Shown one piece after another: positions 24,483-32,492 of a DNA stretch of 35,956 nt (positions are counted from its first letter, which is position 1; each line of letters opens with the position of its first letter). The notes beneath the pieces are model-generated. The model was not told the origin of the DNA and ran no database searches. It saw only the letters and a list, made by a program, of their open reading frames with translations. Source of the stretch: an uncultured Acidimicrobiales bacterium (GTDB lineage Bacteria > Actinomycetota > Acidimicrobiia > Acidimicrobiales > SZUA-35); the NCBI GenBank assembly GCA_937925335.1, contig CALEWY010000150.1, positions 1 to 35,956 of the forward strand, written 5' to 3'. Both the position numbers and the translations under genes were made by a program.

Positions 24483-25089
24483 AGTTCTCGATCATCGTCT
24501 TGCCAGCAGGGTGTTCGTCGGTGAAGAACTCAGGATGAAACTGCGTGGCGACGAGCTTGTTCTCGTCGTCGACCATCATTTGATTCGGCGTGAGTTCGGT
24601 CGAGCCAACCACCCGGAAGCCCGCAGGCACATCGGCCACCTGTAACGCGTGAGCATGGCGAACGATCTCGGTCGATCCAAGGCCGTCGAGCACGGGATGG
24701 TCACCGGTGAGCGACACGTCGGTGTAGCCAGACTCGGTCACACCATCGGCCAGCGGACTGAGCTCGTGGCCGTAACTCTGCGCCATTGCCTGCATGCCGC
24801 CGCAAAACCCGAACGTCGGAATGTCGCGGGCAGCAAGCACTTCGTAGAGCGATGCCGTTTCCTCAGCGAGGTAGCGGTCTGGCGGTGCGCTGCTACCGCT
24901 CAAGAACAGCGCCTGTGCCCCGAGACGGTCCAGCAGCGTTCGATCGAGGCGGTCGTAGCGCACCAGCATGCAGTGCAGACCGGAGAGATCTTCGAGCCGG
25001 TAGTTGATCCAGGTCCGGGCCGCGTAGATCTTCTCTCCCCATGGCTGGCTGCGGGCAGAGGCGTGTTCCATATCCACGAAAACGAGCAC
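24463..25089 (-). CDS. Class I glutamine amidotransferase-like protein
   Basis: 208 residues. The nucleophile elbow GFCGGMQ (Cys96) and the His185/Glu187 pair in TQFHPEF complete a class I GATase triad. The N-terminus MLVFVDMEHAS is unusual for PuuD or GuaA types. GTG 25089 follows a TAACGT-N6 element. It probably transfers or hydrolyses a gamma-glutamyl amide, but no synthetase domain or partner is adjacent, so the acceptor is unknown. Its 3' end overlaps the end of the convergent GGDEF gene by 20 bp. Confidence 0.85.
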   Translation of the reverse strand: MLVFVDMEHASARSQPWGEKIYAARTWINYRLEDLSGLHCMLVRYDRLDRTLLDRLGAQALFLSGSSAPPDRYLAEETASLYEVLAARDIPTFGFCGGMQAMAQSYGHELSPLADGVTESGYTDVSLTGDHPVLDGLGSTEIVRHAHALQVADVPAGFRVVGSTELTPNQMMVDDENKLVATQFHPEFFTDEHPAGKTMIENFMRWVL

Positions 25090-25095
25090 GCCGGG

Positions 25096-25101
25096 ACGTT
25101 A
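25096..25101 (-). promoter_or_regulatory. -10 element for the leaderless GATase gene
   Basis: Minus-strand TAACGT, six bases, then GTG 25089. Confidence 0.5.
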
Positions 25102-25126
25102 CCGGGAGGCTGCCCGTCACCGGAGA

Positions 25127-25132
25127 TAGCCT
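25127..25132 (+). promoter_or_regulatory. -10 element for the leaderless PhyH gene
   Basis: TAGCCT, six bases, then GTG 25139. It is divergent from the GATase promoter 26 bp away. Confidence 0.5.
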
Positions 25133-25138
25133 CACCAG

Positions 25139-25945
25139 GTGACCTCGATCGCACCCATCATCACCGATGATCTGATTCAGGACTTTCAGCGTGATGGCGC
25201 CGTGTGTATTCGGGGCGCGATGTCCGATTGGGTTGACACCATCGCCGCTGGAATCGACCACAACATGGCCGAACCGAGCGAAGCCGCCGACGGAAACGTT
25301 GGCGAAGGAGCAGGCCAGTTCTTCGATGACTACTGCAACTGGCAGCGCATCGATGCCTTCAAACGAGCAGCGATCGAATCACCGGCGGCAGACATCGCCG
25401 GCCAACTCATGCGTTCGGTTGGCGTTCAGCTCTTTCACGACCATGTGCTGGTCAAAGAACCGGGCACGACCAAACCAACTCCCTGGCACTGTGACAGCCC
25501 GTACTACTTCGTCGACGGCACACAAACCGTCAGTCTGTGGATCCCGGTCGACCCCGTTGGAGCCGAGACAACCCTGCAGGTGATCGCCGGGTCCCATCGA
25601 TGGGACGAGGCGGTCCTTCCCGTGAGCTGGAACGATGATTCGGCGTTCTACGACGGGACGGCGGCCGGCGACGGCACGTATCGAGCGGCGCCAGAACCAC
25701 TCGAAGACTCGTTGCTGTCGTGGCCACTCGACCCGGGTGACCTCGTTGCGTTCGATTACCGAGCGGTTCACGGAGCGAAGGGCAATCTCGCCAGCACTCG
25801 TCGCCGGGTTCTTTCCCTGCGTTACGTCGGCGATGACGCCCGCTTCGTGCAACGGCCCGGACGCACCTCGCCACCATTTCCCGGCCACGGCATGGTCGAT
25901 GGCGATCAACTGCGCAGCGATTGGTTCCCTCATGTCCGGGGTTGA
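25139..25945 (+). CDS. Phytanoyl-CoA dioxygenase (PhyH) family Fe(II)/2-oxoglutarate oxygenase
   Basis: 268 residues. The iron triad is visible: His and Asp in WHCDSP (about 117-119) and the distal His in FDYRAVHGAKGN, with the 2-oxoglutarate-binding Arg in the STRRR segment after it. PhyH-family enzymes hydroxylate an unactivated carbon using O2 and 2-oxoglutarate; in bacteria they act on acyl chains, small metabolites or natural products. The substrate is not deducible. GTG 25139 follows a TAGCCT-N6 element. The helD gene starts inside its last codons (14-bp overlap), an unusual pairing of an oxygenase and a helicase. Confidence 0.9.
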   Translation: MTSIAPIITDDLIQDFQRDGAVCIRGAMSDWVDTIAAGIDHNMAEPSEAADGNVGEGAGQFFDDYCNWQRIDAFKRAAIESPAADIAGQLMRSVGVQLFHDHVLVKEPGTTKPTPWHCDSPYYFVDGTQTVSLWIPVDPVGAETTLQVIAGSHRWDEAVLPVSWNDDSAFYDGTAAGDGTYRAAPEPLEDSLLSWPLDPGDLVAFDYRAVHGAKGNLASTRRRVLSLRYVGDDARFVQRPGRTSPPFPGHGMVDGDQLRSDWFPHVRG

Positions 25946-28400
25946 GGGCAGGGCTGAAGGGGAGGCTGAGCGAGAGGCGGCGCTCGAGGCCGAGCGGGCA
26001 GCAATCCACGCCATTGGGGTTGCCCACGGGCGCGAGGTGGACCGCGCACGCCGTGTCGCCGAGGGCCTTGCCAACGAAGCGGCAGAGCAGACCGAAGAAG
26101 GCATTCGAGATCTCGTCGATGACGATGCCGAGGTCGATGCAGCGGTGCAGGCGGCGTTGGTTCGTCAAACCTCCGACCGGGCAATGCATGCCGCTCGGCG
26201 CGTTGCCGAACTCGAAGCGCAGGGTGAGGCCCTGGCGTTTGGCCACATCACGAGCGACGACGGCGAGCGGATCTACGTCGGCCGCATGAGCGTGCTCGAT
26301 GGTGATGATGCACTGCTCGTCGACTGGCGCGCGAGAGCATCGATTCCGTTCTATCGAGCCACCCCGCTCGACCGCTTGGGTGTCGCCCACCGACGCCATC
26401 TGCTGTTCGGCCCAGATCCTGACGATGAGCAGGGCGCTGAGCAAGACGTGCTCGTCGGCTACTCCGATGAGGTCTTCGAGTTCGACGGACTCGATCCCGA
26501 GATCGGCCTTCGCGGCGAAGCGGCGATCTTGGCCGCTGTCAGCGCTCCAACCCGCGAGCAGATGCAGTCGGTGGTCGCAACGATCCAGGCTGAACAAGAT
26601 GCCGTGATCCGAGCGGCCGGTAACCGAACGCTCGTCGTGCAAGGTGGCCCCGGCACCGGCAAGACCGTCGTTGCCCTCCACCGCGCTGCGTACTTGCTGT
26701 ATGACCAGCGCGCCGCCCTTGCCGATTCAGGTGTGCTGGTCGTCGGGCCGAGCAACGAGTTCCTCCGCTACATCGCCGGAGTCTTGCCATCGCTCGGTGA
26801 GAGCGGCGTCGTGTCGGTCACAGCGTCCAAGCTCTATCCAGGAATTCTGCTCGGCGGCCGAGATGGTTCTGCAGTCGCCAGCGTGAAGAGTTCACAGGAG
26901 ATGGCCCAGTTCTTGGCTGCTGCGCTCGATGATCGTCGGCGTGTTCCGGTCGCGCCGCTCGAGGTGTTCTACGGATCTCGCCGAGTCGTCTTGAGCATCG
27001 AGGAAAGCGTTGCGCTCTTCCGGCGAGCCCGGCGCCACCGCGCCCACAATGACGGAGCGGCCGAGTTCCGATCACTCGTGATCGACACGCTCTCAAGCGG
27101 GGTCTACAACCCATCGTTCGAGAACATGGACGACGCCCGAGCGACGTTCCGAAGCAACGACATCGTCGAGGCGTATCTGCTGCGTCACTTCCCGCCGCTC
27201 ACGCCCGAGCGCGCGCTGCGAGATCTCTTCGGTTCGAAAGCACTCCTGCGTTCGGCTGCACGCCAGGTTGGAATCGACGAAGGTGACGCCGCATCGTTGT
27301 TCCGGCCCCCGGCGAGCGAAGAAGAGCTCGACTCGATCCGCTGGACCGATAGCGACGTCCCGTTGCTCGACGAGCTCCACGAGCTGCTCGGCGGCACGAT
27401 GGGCCAGAACGAAGAGGCGCAGAAGCGAGCCCGCGATGCTCGAGACGAGTTCGAGCTCGCTCTCCAGCGCGATATCGAAGCTGCTCCGCCGCTGGAGATC
27501 GGTGACATCGTCGACCTACCGATCGATGACGAACCCGACGACGATGAGCTCGACGAATTGTCGGCGTATGCCGCCGGTGAGTTTGAAGAGGACGAAGACG
27601 GTGAAGGCGGCGCAACCGACGATCGCGCCACCGATATCGAAGACGATGACGACGACGTCCGAGTTGAAGAACTCGAACTCGCCGGCGCTGACGATCTCGA
27701 TGAGGAGTCCGCAACGGTCGTCGAACTTGCCTTCGGCCAGCGGTCATGGCGTTTCGGGCATGTCATCGTCGACGAAGCGCAGGATCTCACGCCAATGCAA
27801 TGGCGCATGGTGGTTCGCCGAGCACGTGGCGGAGCGATGACCCTCGTTGGCGACCTGGCCCAGCGTTCGATCGGCGCCCCTGGTTCTTGGCGGGAACTGC
27901 TTCCCGGCTCAATCCGTGACTTCGATCGGCGCGAGCTGACGATCAACTATCGCTCGCCCGCCGAGATCAATGACTTGGCGACCGACGTGCTGGCCGAGCT
28001 AGCGCCATCGCTTTCCGCATCGACGTCGATCCGGTCGTCTGGTTTTGCGCCGCAGGTAATCCACTGCAAACCCGGCGAAACGAGGCAAGCGATCGATGCT
28101 GCGTTGGCCACCGCTGATGCCGAAGGTGCGGTCGCCGTAATCGGCCTCGATCTGGCGAACCGTGACGAAACGAGCAGCGCCGCTGAGACGACGGCTGGCA
28201 GTGCGGCCAGCTGGTTGGACCCGTGGCAGGCAAAGGGCCTCGAGTTCGACGTCGCCATCGTCGTCGAACCCGCACGAATGCTTGAAGAGCCGCACGGTTT
28301 GAGCCTGCTCTATGTTGCGGTCACCCGAGCCACACAACGGCTGATCGTCATCCACGAGCAGCCGCTGCCAGACGTGCTCGCCAGCCTCACGGCTCAGTAG
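25932..28400 (+). CDS. helD: HelD-like superfamily 1 helicase / RNA polymerase-associated ATPase
   Basis: 822 residues. An N-terminal charged coiled coil (about 5-100, the arm that enters the RNA polymerase secondary channel in HelD) is followed by Walker A GGPGTGKT with VVALHRAAYLLY (about 238-257), typical of HelD, then Walker B IVDEAQDLTPMQW, motif LVGDLAQRS and, near the end, LLYVAVTRATQRLIVIHE. HelD frees stalled RNA polymerase and in some actinobacteria protects against rifampicin. A strongly acidic stretch of about 75 residues (nt 27520-27715) sits just before Walker B and is longer than I expect for the family. ATG 25932 overlaps the PhyH gene; the frame is open further upstream but lies in the wrong frame within PhyH. 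It ends convergent with aroK, with a 14-bp overlap. Confidence 0.88.
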   Translation: MSGVEGRAEGEAEREAALEAERAAIHAIGVAHGREVDRARRVAEGLANEAAEQTEEGIRDLVDDDAEVDAAVQAALVRQTSDRAMHAARRVAELEAQGEALAFGHITSDDGERIYVGRMSVLDGDDALLVDWRARASIPFYRATPLDRLGVAHRRHLLFGPDPDDEQGAEQDVLVGYSDEVFEFDGLDPEIGLRGEAAILAAVSAPTREQMQSVVATIQAEQDAVIRAAGNRTLVVQGGPGTGKTVVALHRAAYLLYDQRAALADSGVLVVGPSNEFLRYIAGVLPSLGESGVVSVTASKLYPGILLGGRDGSAVASVKSSQEMAQFLAAALDDRRRVPVAPLEVFYGSRRVVLSIEESVALFRRARRHRAHNDGAAEFRSLVIDTLSSGVYNPSFENMDDARATFRSNDIVEAYLLRHFPPLTPERALRDLFGSKALLRSAARQVGIDEGDAASLFRPPASEEELDSIRWTDSDVPLLDELHELLGGTMGQNEEAQKRARDARDEFELALQRDIEAAPPLEIGDIVDLPIDDEPDDDELDELSAYAAGEFEEDEDGEGGATDDRATDIEDDDDDVRVEELELAGADDLDEESATVVELAFGQRSWRFGHVIVDEAQDLTPMQWRMVVRRARGGAMTLVGDLAQRSIGAPGSWRELLPGSIRDFDRRELTINYRSPAEINDLATDVLAELAPSLSASTSIRSSGFAPQVIHCKPGETRQAIDAALATADAEGAVAVIGLDLANRDETSSAAETTAGSAASWLDPWQAKGLEFDVAIVVEPARMLEEPHGLSLLYVAVTRATQRLIVIHEQPLPDVLASLTAQ

Positions 28401-28914
28401 GTGCGGTTAGCTCGATGATGCTCGCCACAACGTCGGCGACCGGGCGATCCGAATCCACCGCTGGGTAGCGCCCATAGATGTCGGCCCGCTCGGCCAACAG
28501 TGCTCGGACCCGTTCAGCAGGTGAGTCGTGAGATCCCGCGGCGAGCAGCGGGCGGGTAGCGCCTTCGGCGGTGGCCCGATGGACGATCGTTTCCGGCGAT
28601 GCGCTCAACGTGATGATCGTGGCGATTTCGGCGAGACGGGTTGCGGTGGCATCGATCGTGACGAGCCCACCACCCGTTGCGATCACGAGTCCGGACGTTC
28701 CTACCAGCGACTCGACGGCCTCGCCTTCGAGCTGGCGAAAGCCTGCCTCACCGTGAGCCTCGAAGATCGCCGGGATCGGCCCGTGTTCGGCTTCGATCAG
28801 GAGGTCGGTGTCGACAAAGATGAAGTCGAGCTGTTCGGCGAGGGCAATGCCAACGGTGGTCTTCCCGGTCGCCATGAATCCGGTCAGCGCAATATTGCTT
28901 GTTCGACTGCTCAT
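28387..28914 (-). CDS. aroK: Shikimate kinase
   Basis: 175 residues, normal length. P-loop GFMATGKTTVG (12-22), DTDLLIE, GEAGFRQLE with the shikimate-binding Arg, the IATGGG loop and lid segment ATRPLL are present. It phosphorylates shikimate with ATP in aromatic amino-acid synthesis. The usual neighbours aroC and aroB are absent; instead it starts 6 nt after the stop of a GGR-family flavoprotein on the same strand, so the two are probably cotranscribed. No Shine-Dalgarno is evident. Confidence 0.95.
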   Translation of the reverse strand: MSSRTSNIALTGFMATGKTTVGIALAEQLDFIFVDTDLLIEAEHGPIPAIFEAHGEAGFRQLEGEAVESLVGTSGLVIATGGGLVTIDATATRLAEIATIITLSASPETIVHRATAEGATRPLLAAGSHDSPAERVRALLAERADIYGRYPAVDSDRPVADVVASIIELTAPTEP

Positions 28915-28920
28915 CGACGG

Positions 28921-30174
28921 TTATGCGGCGGCTCGGGTGCGGCGGAGGAGCGGGTCGGCCAGAGCCAGGCTCTTGTCGGCCAGGTTCAGCACCTTGGCCG
29001 ACGCACCCTTTGACTCGGAGTCGACCAGGTTGCCCATCACCTGCAGGGTGATGTTGGCGATCGCTTCGGTGCCAACCGCCATGCGGAGCCCGGAGCGCAG
29101 AATCCAGGGGTGGCCGATCAAGAATGAGAATCGACGCCCGGTCCGCAAGAAGCTGTCGAAGCGCTCACCGACGGCGACGTCGTATCGACTGGGAGCCATC
29201 GACGGGCTTTCGATGAACAGATCGGCGGCCAACATGCCGCTCTCGAGTCCGTAGTCGATGCCCTCGCCATTCATTGGGTTGACCAGGCCGGCAGCGTCAC
29301 CAATGGCGACCCAGCCGGCGCCGTGGCGCTTCTGTGCACTCATCGGGAGGCGCCATGCTCGAGGACGTTCGAGGTTGGGCCCAAGACTCCACGAGTCCTG
29401 CACGATGCCTCGGTAGCTCTCGAGCAAGTTGTTGAGGTTCAGGCTCTTGAAGCCCTTCATCGTCGACAGCGCACCAACGCCGATGTTGACGGTGCCATCG
29501 CCCGCCGGGAACATCCAGCCGTAGCCGGGCACGGGCGTGCCAGCGTCGTCTCGAAGCGTGAGGCATGCCTCGAGGTGCCGATCGGCGTGGCGGGGTGATT
29601 CGGCGTAGGTGCGGATCGCCAACCCGAACGGTTCGTCGGCTACTCGCTCGGCGCCGAGCATTCTTGCGACCTGGCCGGGTGCGCCGGTTGCGACGATCGT
29701 GAGATCGGCATCGATCACTCGATCGCCAGCGGTCACACCGATGACTCGATCACCGTCGAGGCGAGGAAGCGCCTCGGTCTCCCAGTGGACGACTGCCCCG
29801 GCTTCTGAGGCTGCGTCGATGAGAGCAGCGTCGAGACGGCGCCGCGGCCACACGGCTCCGTGATTGGGGAAACGAGTGGTGTCGGGCCACGGCAGTTCGC
29901 GTTCGGTCTTGTTGGCGATCATGCGGAGGCCGGCGATGTAGTGGGCATCGTCGAGCTCGATGTCGAGGTCGTTCAGCGCACCCACAGCGCGCGGCGTGAG
30001 GCCATCACCACAGACCTTGTCTCGGCCGTACGGAGCCTTGTCGAACACCATCACCGACGCGCCGGCGCGCGCCGCCTGGATCGCTGCGGCCGCACCGGCG
30101 GGGCCGGCACCGATCACGGCGATGTCGACCCGCTCTGGGGTCGACCGGTCAGGCGAAGTGCTCGGCGAGGTCAT
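28921..30174 (-). CDS. Geranylgeranyl reductase-family FAD oxidoreductase (menaquinone reductase-like)
   Basis: 417 residues. FAD Rossmann IAVIGAGPAGAAAA (about 18-31), the family motif KVCGDGLTPRA, PRRRLDAALID and the second FAD motif VAIGDAAGLVNPMNGEGIDYGLESG are intact. Members reduce isoprenoid double bonds, as in archaeal lipids, chlorophyll side chains, or MenJ acting on menaquinone in mycobacteria. For an actinobacterium, menaquinone beta-isoprene reduction is the most likely role, by analogy only. No start codon is found upstream of ATG 30174 in frame. It is followed 6 nt later by aroK. Confidence 0.88.
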   Translation of the reverse strand: MTSPSTSPDRSTPERVDIAVIGAGPAGAAAAIQAARAGASVMVFDKAPYGRDKVCGDGLTPRAVGALNDLDIELDDAHYIAGLRMIANKTERELPWPDTTRFPNHGAVWPRRRLDAALIDAASEAGAVVHWETEALPRLDGDRVIGVTAGDRVIDADLTIVATGAPGQVARMLGAERVADEPFGLAIRTYAESPRHADRHLEACLTLRDDAGTPVPGYGWMFPAGDGTVNIGVGALSTMKGFKSLNLNNLLESYRGIVQDSWSLGPNLERPRAWRLPMSAQKRHGAGWVAIGDAAGLVNPMNGEGIDYGLESGMLAADLFIESPSMAPSRYDVAVGERFDSFLRTGRRFSFLIGHPWILRSGLRMAVGTEAIANITLQVMGNLVDSESKGASAKVLNLADKSLALADPLLRRTRAAA

Positions 30175-30255
30175 CTGGTAATGGTGGCGCGTCGGGAGCC
30201 CGGATGGGGGATCACGTGACAGGAGGCTCGTTTCGCAATCGGTGACGTGCTCGCT

Positions 30256-30642
30256 CTACCCGATGGAGCGAAGGTCGACGGTGAAGATCAGCGTTTCGTT
30301 TGGGCCGATCACGCCACCGGCGCCAGCTGCGCCGTAGCCGAGGGACGGCGGAATCGTGAGCCGTCGGCGACCGCCGACCTTCATGCCCTGCACACCCTGA
30401 TCCCAGCCGCCGATCACCTGAGAGGCGCCGAGCCCAAAGGAGAAGATGTCGCCGCGGTTCCACGAGGCATCAAACTCTGCCCCGGTCGACCAGGAGACGC
30501 CGACGTAGTCGACGTTGACCTGCACACCGGCGGTGGCCTCGGGGCCTTCGCCGATCACGAGGTCCTCGATCGTCAGTTCTGACGGCGGGGCACCTTCGGG
30601 GACACTGATTGTGGGGCGTTCGTTGATGTCTTCGGTAGTCAC
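30256..30642 (-). CDS. FKBP-type peptidyl-prolyl cis-trans isomerase
   Basis: 128 residues. The FKBP domain occupies about 20-128: VNVDYVGVSWSTGAEFDASW, then FSFGLGASQVIGGWDQGVQGMKVGGRRRLTIPPSLGYG and LIFTVDLRSIG. The aromatic binding-pocket residues (Tyr, Phe, Trp, Tyr) are in place. No signal peptide, so it acts in the cytoplasm in protein folding. GTG 30642 was chosen because it begins the aligned region and follows TACCGT by 8 nt; the longer frame to 30732 adds an unrelated 30 residues. Confidence 0.92.
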   Translation of the reverse strand: MTTEDINERPTISVPEGAPPSELTIEDLVIGEGPEATAGVQVNVDYVGVSWSTGAEFDASWNRGDIFSFGLGASQVIGGWDQGVQGMKVGGRRRLTIPPSLGYGAAGAGGVIGPNETLIFTVDLRSIG

Positions 30643-30650
30643 GTGGGCCG

Positions 30651-30656
30651 ACGGTA
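30651..30656 (-). promoter_or_regulatory. -10 element for the FKBP gene
   Basis: Minus-strand TACCGT lies 8 nt before GTG 30642. Confidence 0.35.
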
Positions 30657-30774
30657 CCGCTCTTTGGGGTCCGTTTGGATCAAAGCGCTCAACGGATCGG
30701 GTCAACGCGCCGATCGCTTCTTCACGGAGCAATGCAGGTCGTCCGGACCTCCACAGCCCTCAGGAAGAAGAACC

Positions 30775-30966
30775 ATGAACGAGATCGAAGAATGTGACGA
30801 GACCGAGATCGAATCTTCGGCCGTTTCAACTCAGCGTGGCGCCAGCCTCGTGGAATACGCACTGCTCGTGGCGCTGATCGCCGTGGTTTGCGTCGCTGCC
30901 GTTGCCGCTCTTGGCAACACCACGACGGTTCCGTACTCCGAGATCACTTCCGGAATCAGCCAGTAG
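30775..30966 (+). CDS. Flp/Fap-type pilin
   Basis: 63 residues. A charged leader ends in QRG, then ASLVEYALLVALIAVVCVAAVAALG: the Gly before the cut and Glu at +5 with Tyr at +6 define a Flp prepilin site for TadV-like peptidase. GGAAG (30762-30766) precedes the ATG. Flp pilins form thin adhesive Tad pili, but no tad assembly gene is near, so the machinery must be elsewhere if it works. The 130-bp region before it has a short GC-rich inverted repeat (30735-30749) and may hold its promoter. Confidence 0.88.
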   Translation: MNEIEECDETEIESSAVSTQRGASLVEYALLVALIAVVCVAAVAALGNTTTVPYSEITSGISQ

Positions 30967-30981
30967 CGACTGGTTGAGATC

Positions 30982-31055
30982 TGGAGCGGGTACGGGGAAT
31001 CGAACCCCGGTCAACAGGTTGGAAACCTGTGGCTCTACCATTGAGCTACACCCGC
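30982..31055 (-). tRNA. tRNA-Gly (anticodon TCC)
   Basis: The minus strand folds into a full cloverleaf. Acceptor GCGGGTG pairs with TACCCGC (one G-U). The D arm contains AGCTCAATGGTAGAGC. The anticodon stem ACAGG/CCTGT holds loop TTTCCAA, giving anticodon TCC. The T arm is GGGGTTCGATTCCCC. Discriminator T and an encoded CCA follow. It lies between the flp gene and the SGNH gene. Confidence 0.97.
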
Positions 31056-31059
31056 ATTG

Positions 31060-31075
31060 CGCAGCTTCCGCTGCG
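31060..31075 (-). terminator. Hairpin between the SGNH gene and tRNA-Gly
   Basis: CGCAGC and GCTGCG pair perfectly around TTCC. It sits 4 nt before the tRNA 5' end on the minus strand and after the SGNH stop. Without a U-tract it may be a weak terminator or a processing signal for tRNA released from a read-through transcript. Confidence 0.35.
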
Positions 31076-31110
31076 TGAGCAGATGATGGTAGCTGATCTC
31101 CGGGCGATCG

Positions 31111-32460
31111 CTATCGCAGATTTCGCAAAGCGGCCTCGATGGAGCGTGCGAGCGCCGCTCGACCGCGTGCGGTCGGATGAATCCCGTCGGAACGAAGATT
31201 GCCAGCCTCGCCGGCGATCGTCGACCACCGGACCAATTCCACGTGACCAAAGCGCGCGACTGCCGCCTCGATCCCTCGATTCGCCGCGCCCGTCCACGGA
31301 CGATCGGCGAAGACATCGACGAGGATCACCGATCTGGCGTCGAGCTGATCGAGTTCTCGCGTCAACAACGCGTCGTCGCCCTGTCGCCAACCGTTGGTAC
31401 CGAGGTGAATCACGACGACAGGTGGCAACGGTCCGGCATCTCGAGCCAGATCGATACGTGCGGGTAGGACCGACATCTGTCGGCCAACCTCGGTGTCATA
31501 CACGGTCTTGTCCTGTGCGAACCGAACACCATCGAGTCGAACCCCTTCGAGAATCGAGTCGCCGATGATGAGCACGCTCGACGGCAGCGGCCCGCTTGGG
31601 TTTGGCTGAGTCGGGGCGGGCTGGGTTGGGGCGACGTACGCAGGTGTCCCGGTGCGGATCGCAAACTCCGGTGACTGGGCGAGTCCGTGGAGCACCGCCG
31701 ATCGGCCGTCACGCAGGGCGATCGAACGCCAGAACGCTGCACCATCGGCTTCCGGCGGACGATCGAGAACGTTTCGGTAGATCCGATCGACGAAGCCGTC
31801 GGTGTCGAGATCGCCGTATCGATCGGTGAACTCCGAGGATTCAACAAAACCCTCGGCGATCGCTTCCAGCGTGGTGCCGTCTGCGACTTGAACGGTCCAA
31901 TAGTCGAGACCCGCACGATCGGGAGGTCGCAAGAACGTCGCCTGGTAAAGGCGTGTGACGGCCGCTTCGACGTTGGTCGAGGCCGTCGGTTCTCGCGGTG
32001 CCTGAGGCGGAGCGGTCATGGTGCGCTGCTCGTTCTCGGGCGACTCGGCGAGGCCGACGAGCACCATTGCACGACTGTCGCCACCGTCGAGCCGGTCGAG
32101 CCAAAAGCTCACACCGTCCGGCTCGCCGGCGCGGCCAAGAACGTTCTCGTAGAGCTGTTCGATGAGGGCTTGATCGTCGAGGTCTCCGTAGACCGAGTTG
32201 AATTCGGCGGAGGATACAAAGCCGTCAGCGATCGACTCGAGCGTTTCACCGCGGACATAGGTCCAGACCCAGTAGTTGAGTCCGTCGTCATCCGGCGCCC
32301 GGTCGAAGGCCGCTTGGTAGAGCCGGATGATCGACCCCTCGACCTCGGCCGGCGCCAACGGGATCCGTTCGGCATTTGCCGGTGAAGCCGGTCCGGCTGC
32401 GTGCCCAAGCGACACCGCGATGAGCACGACAACGATCGCGGCAATCGAACGGCGAATCAC
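31111..32460 (-). CDS. Secreted DUF4214 repeat protein with C-terminal SGNH hydrolase domain
   Basis: 449 residues. A signal peptide (RRSIAAIVVVLIAVSLGHAAG) is followed by four DUF4214-like repeats in two pairs (cores LYQAAFDRAP, LYENVLGRAG, LYQATFLRPP, IYRNVLDRPP, each followed by a G-x-x-[FY]W motif), a Pro-rich linker (PTQPAPTQPNP) and an SGNH hydrolase fold with GDS (block I), GTN (block III) and DGIHPT (block V Asp/His). SGNH enzymes are esterases or deacetylases; here an acetylated wall polymer or glycan is a plausible but unproven substrate. GTG 32460 follows a TACAGT-N6 element. It is the second DUF4214 protein in the window, the other heading the Mau-like operon. Confidence 0.87.
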   Translation of the reverse strand: MIRRSIAAIVVVLIAVSLGHAAGPASPANAERIPLAPAEVEGSIIRLYQAAFDRAPDDDGLNYWVWTYVRGETLESIADGFVSSAEFNSVYGDLDDQALIEQLYENVLGRAGEPDGVSFWLDRLDGGDSRAMVLVGLAESPENEQRTMTAPPQAPREPTASTNVEAAVTRLYQATFLRPPDRAGLDYWTVQVADGTTLEAIAEGFVESSEFTDRYGDLDTDGFVDRIYRNVLDRPPEADGAAFWRSIALRDGRSAVLHGLAQSPEFAIRTGTPAYVAPTQPAPTQPNPSGPLPSSVLIIGDSILEGVRLDGVRFAQDKTVYDTEVGRQMSVLPARIDLARDAGPLPPVVVIHLGTNGWRQGDDALLTRELDQLDARSVILVDVFADRPWTGAANRGIEAAVARFGHVELVRWSTIAGEAGNLRSDGIHPTARGRAALARSIEAALRNLR

Positions 32461-32466
32461 GCTCGG

Positions 32467-32472
32467 ACTGTA
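32467..32472 (-). promoter_or_regulatory. -10 element for the leaderless SGNH/DUF4214 gene
   Basis: Minus-strand TACAGT, six bases, then GTG 32460. The divergent NUDIX gene has a weaker GAGAGT-N6-GTG at 32481-32495. Confidence 0.5.
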
Positions 32473-32492
32473 CGGGGTGCGAGAGTGGCTCG

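Noticed and set aside
25530..26681. 383-codon minus-strand open frame over PhyH and helD
   Set aside because: It overlaps two genes with intact catalytic motifs and gives Arg/Gly/Thr-rich translation.
27520..27715. Acidic repeat-like stretch in helD as a frameshift or sequencing artefact
   Set aside because: The frame is continuous through Walker B and the C-terminal helicase motifs, and codon use stays normal.
30982..31055. tRNA-Gly as an attachment site for an integrated element
   Set aside because: No integrase gene, no repeated tRNA 3' end within the window, and flanking genes look chromosomal.
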